In this document: one piece after another, positions 12,072-13,447 of the stretch
Layout of the letters: every line of letters begins with the position of its first letter
Position numbering within the stretch: position 1 is the stretch's first letter
From: an uncultured bacterium
Lineage (GTDB): Bacteria > Patescibacteriota > Minisyncoccia > Phycocordibacterales > UBA1006
NCBI GenBank assembly: GCA_903873095.1
Contig: CAIQMU010000107.1
Span: 1-13,447, forward strand
DNA length: 13,447 nucleotides
Direction of reading: 5' to 3'
Translations under genes and position numbers: made by a program
Notes under the pieces: model-generated
Databases searched by the model: none
Told to the model about the DNA's origin: nothing
The model's input: only the letters and a program-made list of their open reading frames with translations

Positions 12072-12503
12072 TTATCTCACCTTACTCCCCGGTTCTACTG
12101 GCTCATCAGGAACCAAGAATACCGGCTGGCCGTTCATGCCGTCTACCGCCATAAGCATTCCGTTTGATGTATGACCCTTGATCTGACGTGGTTCCAAGTT
12201 CACGATATAGAGAACTTGTTTTCCAATCAACGTTTCATAATCAGGAAAAAATTCACGAATTCCTGAAATGATTTGGCGAATGTCGCGTTCTGATTCTTGT
12301 GATGCTACCGCATCGAGTTTTGCAAGTTCTTCTTCAGTTAATACTGAATCTGTTTCTGGAACAGCATCCACAACTTGTTTTTTAATTCCAAAATCAATCT
12401 GGCAACGCAATAACTTGTCAGTCCCCTCGACTGGTTCGATTTCTCGGATTGTTCCGATTCGGATGTCCATCTTTTTAAATTCTTCGTAGGTTACGTATTC
12501 CAT
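12072..12503 (-). CDS. Stand-alone tRNA-binding OB-fold protein (MetRS C-terminal / Arc1p-EMAPII type)
   Basis: The 143-residue product matches the tRNA-binding domain found at the C-terminus of methionyl-tRNA synthetases and in CsaA/Arc1p: DIRIGTIREIEPVEGTDKLL (residues 13-32), RQIISGI (76-82), LIGKQVLYIVNLEPRQIKG (92-110) and SNGMLMA (113-119). It probably binds tRNA and may deliver it to a separate MetRS. An acidic helical insertion of about 30 residues (43-73, including LTEEELAKLDAVASQ) splits the fold between the first strands, which is unusual. The ATG at 12503 is chosen because an extended -10 lies 8 nt before it; an in-frame upstream codon at 12533 overlaps the promoter. Confidence 0.88.
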   Translation of the reverse strand: MEYVTYEEFKKMDIRIGTIREIEPVEGTDKLLRCQIDFGIKKQVVDAVPETDSVLTEEELAKLDAVASQESERDIRQIISGIREFFPDYETLIGKQVLYIVNLEPRQIKGHTSNGMLMAVDGMNGQPVFLVPDEPVEPGSKVR

Positions 12504-12511
12504 ATGGTGCA

Positions 12512-12520
12512 AGTATAGCA
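12512..12520 (-). promoter_or_regulatory. Extended -10 of the tRNA-binding protein gene
   Basis: TGCTATACT on the minus strand ends 8 nt before the ATG, predicting a leaderless mRNA. Confidence 0.5.
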
Positions 12521-12531
12521 CAGCCAGTACC

Positions 12532-12678
12532 ACCCCGCCCTACGGGCACCCCTCCTAAAAGGAGGGGACAGCTCCGCATTACTGCACGTGGTTATGTAAC
12601 TGAAAGTTAAAATCTTAAAAATAGTTTAGAAAACATGTCTCCCCCTTTTAGGGGGAGTGCCCGTAGGGCGAGGGGGTA
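12532..12678. repeat. MITE-like inverted-repeat element B
   Basis: Second copy of the family, about 147 bp. The left arm is ACCCCGCCCTACGGGCAC then CCCTCCTAAAAGGAGGGG; the right arm reads CTCCCCCTTTTAGGGGGAG, TGCCCGTAGGGCG, then GGGGGTAT. The AT-rich core differs from that of element A, while the arms are closely related. The right end touches the ruvX stop codon, and the left end lies about 12 nt beyond the promoter of the tRNA-binding gene. Confidence 0.75.
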
Positions 12679-13101
12679 TTAATTTTTATCCAAATACCGC
12701 TGCAACATAATCGCAGCTGCGCGATCGTCAATGCGATCAGGTGACACGTTTTTGTTTTTTAAGTTCGCAATATTAAAATTCCCCTTCTCAAAATCCATCG
12801 ATTTTGCAAACACTGATGAAAATCGTTCGTCTTGCATCTCAACTGGAATTCCAGATAATTTTTGAAGTTCTTCTGCAAATGCATCCACATCATCCATCAG
12901 CGCATTCCGCACGCCTGTTTTATCAAGTGAGTTTCCAATAATAATTTTTTCAATATGTTCTGCAGAAATTATTTCAAGTAACTGCGCAATACTTTCTTTC
13001 GTGTTTTCGAGAATTTTTTTAGGAAATGCAAAACTTCCTGATTCATCAGAAATCGCGAGGCCTATTCGTTTTGTTCCGTAATCGATGCCGAGGTGTTTCA
13101 T
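12679..13101 (-). CDS. ruvX: RuvX/YqgF, putative pre-16S rRNA nuclease / Holliday junction resolvase fold
   Basis: The 140-residue protein has the YqgF RNase H-like fold signature: GIDYGTKRIGLAISD (residues 5-19) with Asp7, IIIGNSLDKTG (53-63), DERFSS (91-96) with Glu92, and IDDRAAAIMLQRYL (124-137) with the third acidic residue. In E. coli this enzyme matures the 16S rRNA 5' end; a recombination role has also been proposed. Length is normal. It is transcribed divergently from the 44-aa membrane peptide, and its stop codon abuts repeat element B. Confidence 0.95.
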   Translation of the reverse strand: MKHLGIDYGTKRIGLAISDESGSFAFPKKILENTKESIAQLLEIISAEHIEKIIIGNSLDKTGVRNALMDDVDAFAEELQKLSGIPVEMQDERFSSVFAKSMDFEKGNFNIANLKNKNVSPDRIDDRAAAIMLQRYLDKN

Positions 13102-13103
13102 AC

Positions 13104-13132
13104 TTGACTTTATCTTGTTTTATTATTATAGT
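13104..13132 (+). promoter_or_regulatory. Promoter of the 44-aa membrane peptide
   Basis: TTGACT (13104-13109), 17-nt spacer, TATAGT (13127-13132). Almost the same 38-bp cassette recurs at 13338 in front of the next gene. The -35 lies just upstream of the ruvX start codon. Confidence 0.65.
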
Positions 13133-13152
13133 GTAAAAAAATAATTTTGCAA
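13125..13152 (-). promoter_or_regulatory. Promoter of ruvX
   Basis: TTGCAA (13147-13152), 16-nt spacer, TATAAT (13125-13130) on the minus strand, 23 nt before the ATG. The -10 overlaps the -10 of the divergent promoter on the plus strand by four bases. Confidence 0.55.
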
Positions 13153-13286
13153 TGCAGAGAATTAAAAAGAATATCGACAACAATTTACTGTTCCTATTGT
13201 GGCAAATTTCACCACTTGCAGTTAAGATTCCAACTCTTCCGATCATTATTCTTGTTTTAGGGGTGGCTGTCGTTAAAAAATCATAA
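13152..13286 (+). CDS. Small single-pass membrane peptide (44 aa), unknown
   Basis: The ATG at 13152 opens 44 codons to TAA. The peptide begins MQRIKKNIDNNLLFLLWQIS, basic then hydrophobic, and continues into a clear membrane segment (LPIIILVLGVAVV, residues 29-41) ending in KKS. A consensus-like promoter stands 19 nt upstream and an intrinsic terminator 16 nt downstream, so it is a complete unit in spite of its size. No Shine-Dalgarno is visible. I do not recognise it; a small membrane regulator or a type I toxin-like peptide are possibilities only. Confidence 0.6.
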   Translation: MQRIKKNIDNNLLFLLWQISPLAVKIPTLPIIILVLGVAVVKKS

Positions 13287-13302
13287 TCTCTAAAACAAGT
13301 TC

Positions 13303-13328
13303 ATGCGCCTTTGTGCGCATTTTTATTT
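13303..13328 (+). terminator. Terminator of the 44-aa membrane peptide gene
   Basis: ATGCGC, a 6-nt loop, GCGCAT, then TTTTATTT. It separates the small gene from the next promoter. Confidence 0.75.
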
Positions 13329-13339
13329 AGTGCCAAGAC

Positions 13340-13368
13340 TTGACTTTATTATGTTTTGTTATTATAGT
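13340..13368 (+). promoter_or_regulatory. Promoter of the right-edge gene
   Basis: TTGACT (13340-13345), 17-nt spacer, TATAGT (13363-13368), 15 nt before the ATG. It is a near copy of the promoter at 13104-13132, including the flanking ACTTGACTTTAT and GTTTT-TTATTATAGT stretches. Confidence 0.65.
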
Positions 13369-13383
13369 ATATAAAAATTAAAT

Positions 13384-13447
13384 ATGGCAACCAATAACCC
13401 TTACTTCAGCGACAAGAAAAAAACCTCTCCCGGATGGACTGCGTTCA
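13384..13447 (+). CDS. Start of an unidentified protein (3' end outside window)
   Basis: The ATG at 13384 opens 21 codons (MATNNPYFSDKKKTSPGWTA) to the window edge. The promoter upstream makes it a real gene start. It is polar with no signal peptide, too short to assign. Confidence 0.6.
   Translation, partial: MATNNPYFSDKKKTSPGWTAF

Noticed and set aside
11226..12678. CRISPR array from the repeated C-rich/G-rich blocks
   Set aside because: The repeats are inverted pairs with unequal spacing and no regular spacers; no cas gene is present.

Overview
The window looks like a chromosomal segment of a Candidate Phyla Radiation (Patescibacteria, probably Parcubacteria-like) bacterium. The clues are an AT-rich genome with short compact genes and tiny spacers, a giant secreted surface protein with a C-terminal peptidoglycan-binding domain of the type common in these genomes, four tRNAs without encoded CCA, free-standing LAGLIDADG and HNH endonucleases beside tRNAs, and mostly leaderless genes. 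No gene uses in-frame TGA, so genetic code 11 fits. The lineage is inference, since there is no 16S rRNA here.

Layout. 1-3229 (-): about 1,076 codons of an exported multi-domain surface protein whose 3' end lies left of the window. 3294-4440: its promoter, a terminator, and a class II Fic AMP-transferase gene whose leaderless promoter lies among repeated operator-like motifs. 4440-4816: a possible gene remnant, tRNA-His with a hairpin leader, and a terminator. 4817-5954 (-): pterin carbinolamine dehydratase, a 44-codon Cys-containing small ORF and msrA. 6010-6773 (-): tRNA-Leu(GAG) directly behind a LAGLIDADG endonuclease. 6853-7296 (-): rplS (L19). 7436-7830 (+): a Nudix gene broken by a one-base deletion. 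7899-9181 (-): an RluA-type pseudouridine synthase and a ClpP-fold protein. 9257-10070: a 74-aa orphan (+), tRNA-Val(TAC) (-), and an HNH endonuclease whose stop codon lies inside tRNA-Arg(TCT) (+). 10134-11201 (-): PilM-like protein. 11379-11969 (+): DedA membrane protein. 12072-12503 (-): stand-alone tRNA-binding OB-fold protein. 12679-13101 (-): ruvX. 13152-13286 (+): a 44-aa membrane peptide. 13384-end (+): start of another gene.

How it works together. There is no single large operon. The segment is a string of mono- or bicistronic units, each closed by a strong hairpin terminator that often overlaps the stop codon. Most are preceded by a -10 hexamer only 6-9 nt from the start codon. Housekeeping functions (translation, RNA modification, oxidative repair, crossover resolution) alternate with surface functions (adhesin-like protein, PilM, DedA) and selfish elements.

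The most interesting signals are two endonuclease genes placed between a promoter and a tRNA, one sharing its stop codon with the tRNA; overlapping divergent -10 elements at two loci and a duplicated promoter cassette; MITE-like inverted-repeat elements, one filling the divergent pilM/dedA promoter region; and two small proteins of 44 aa.
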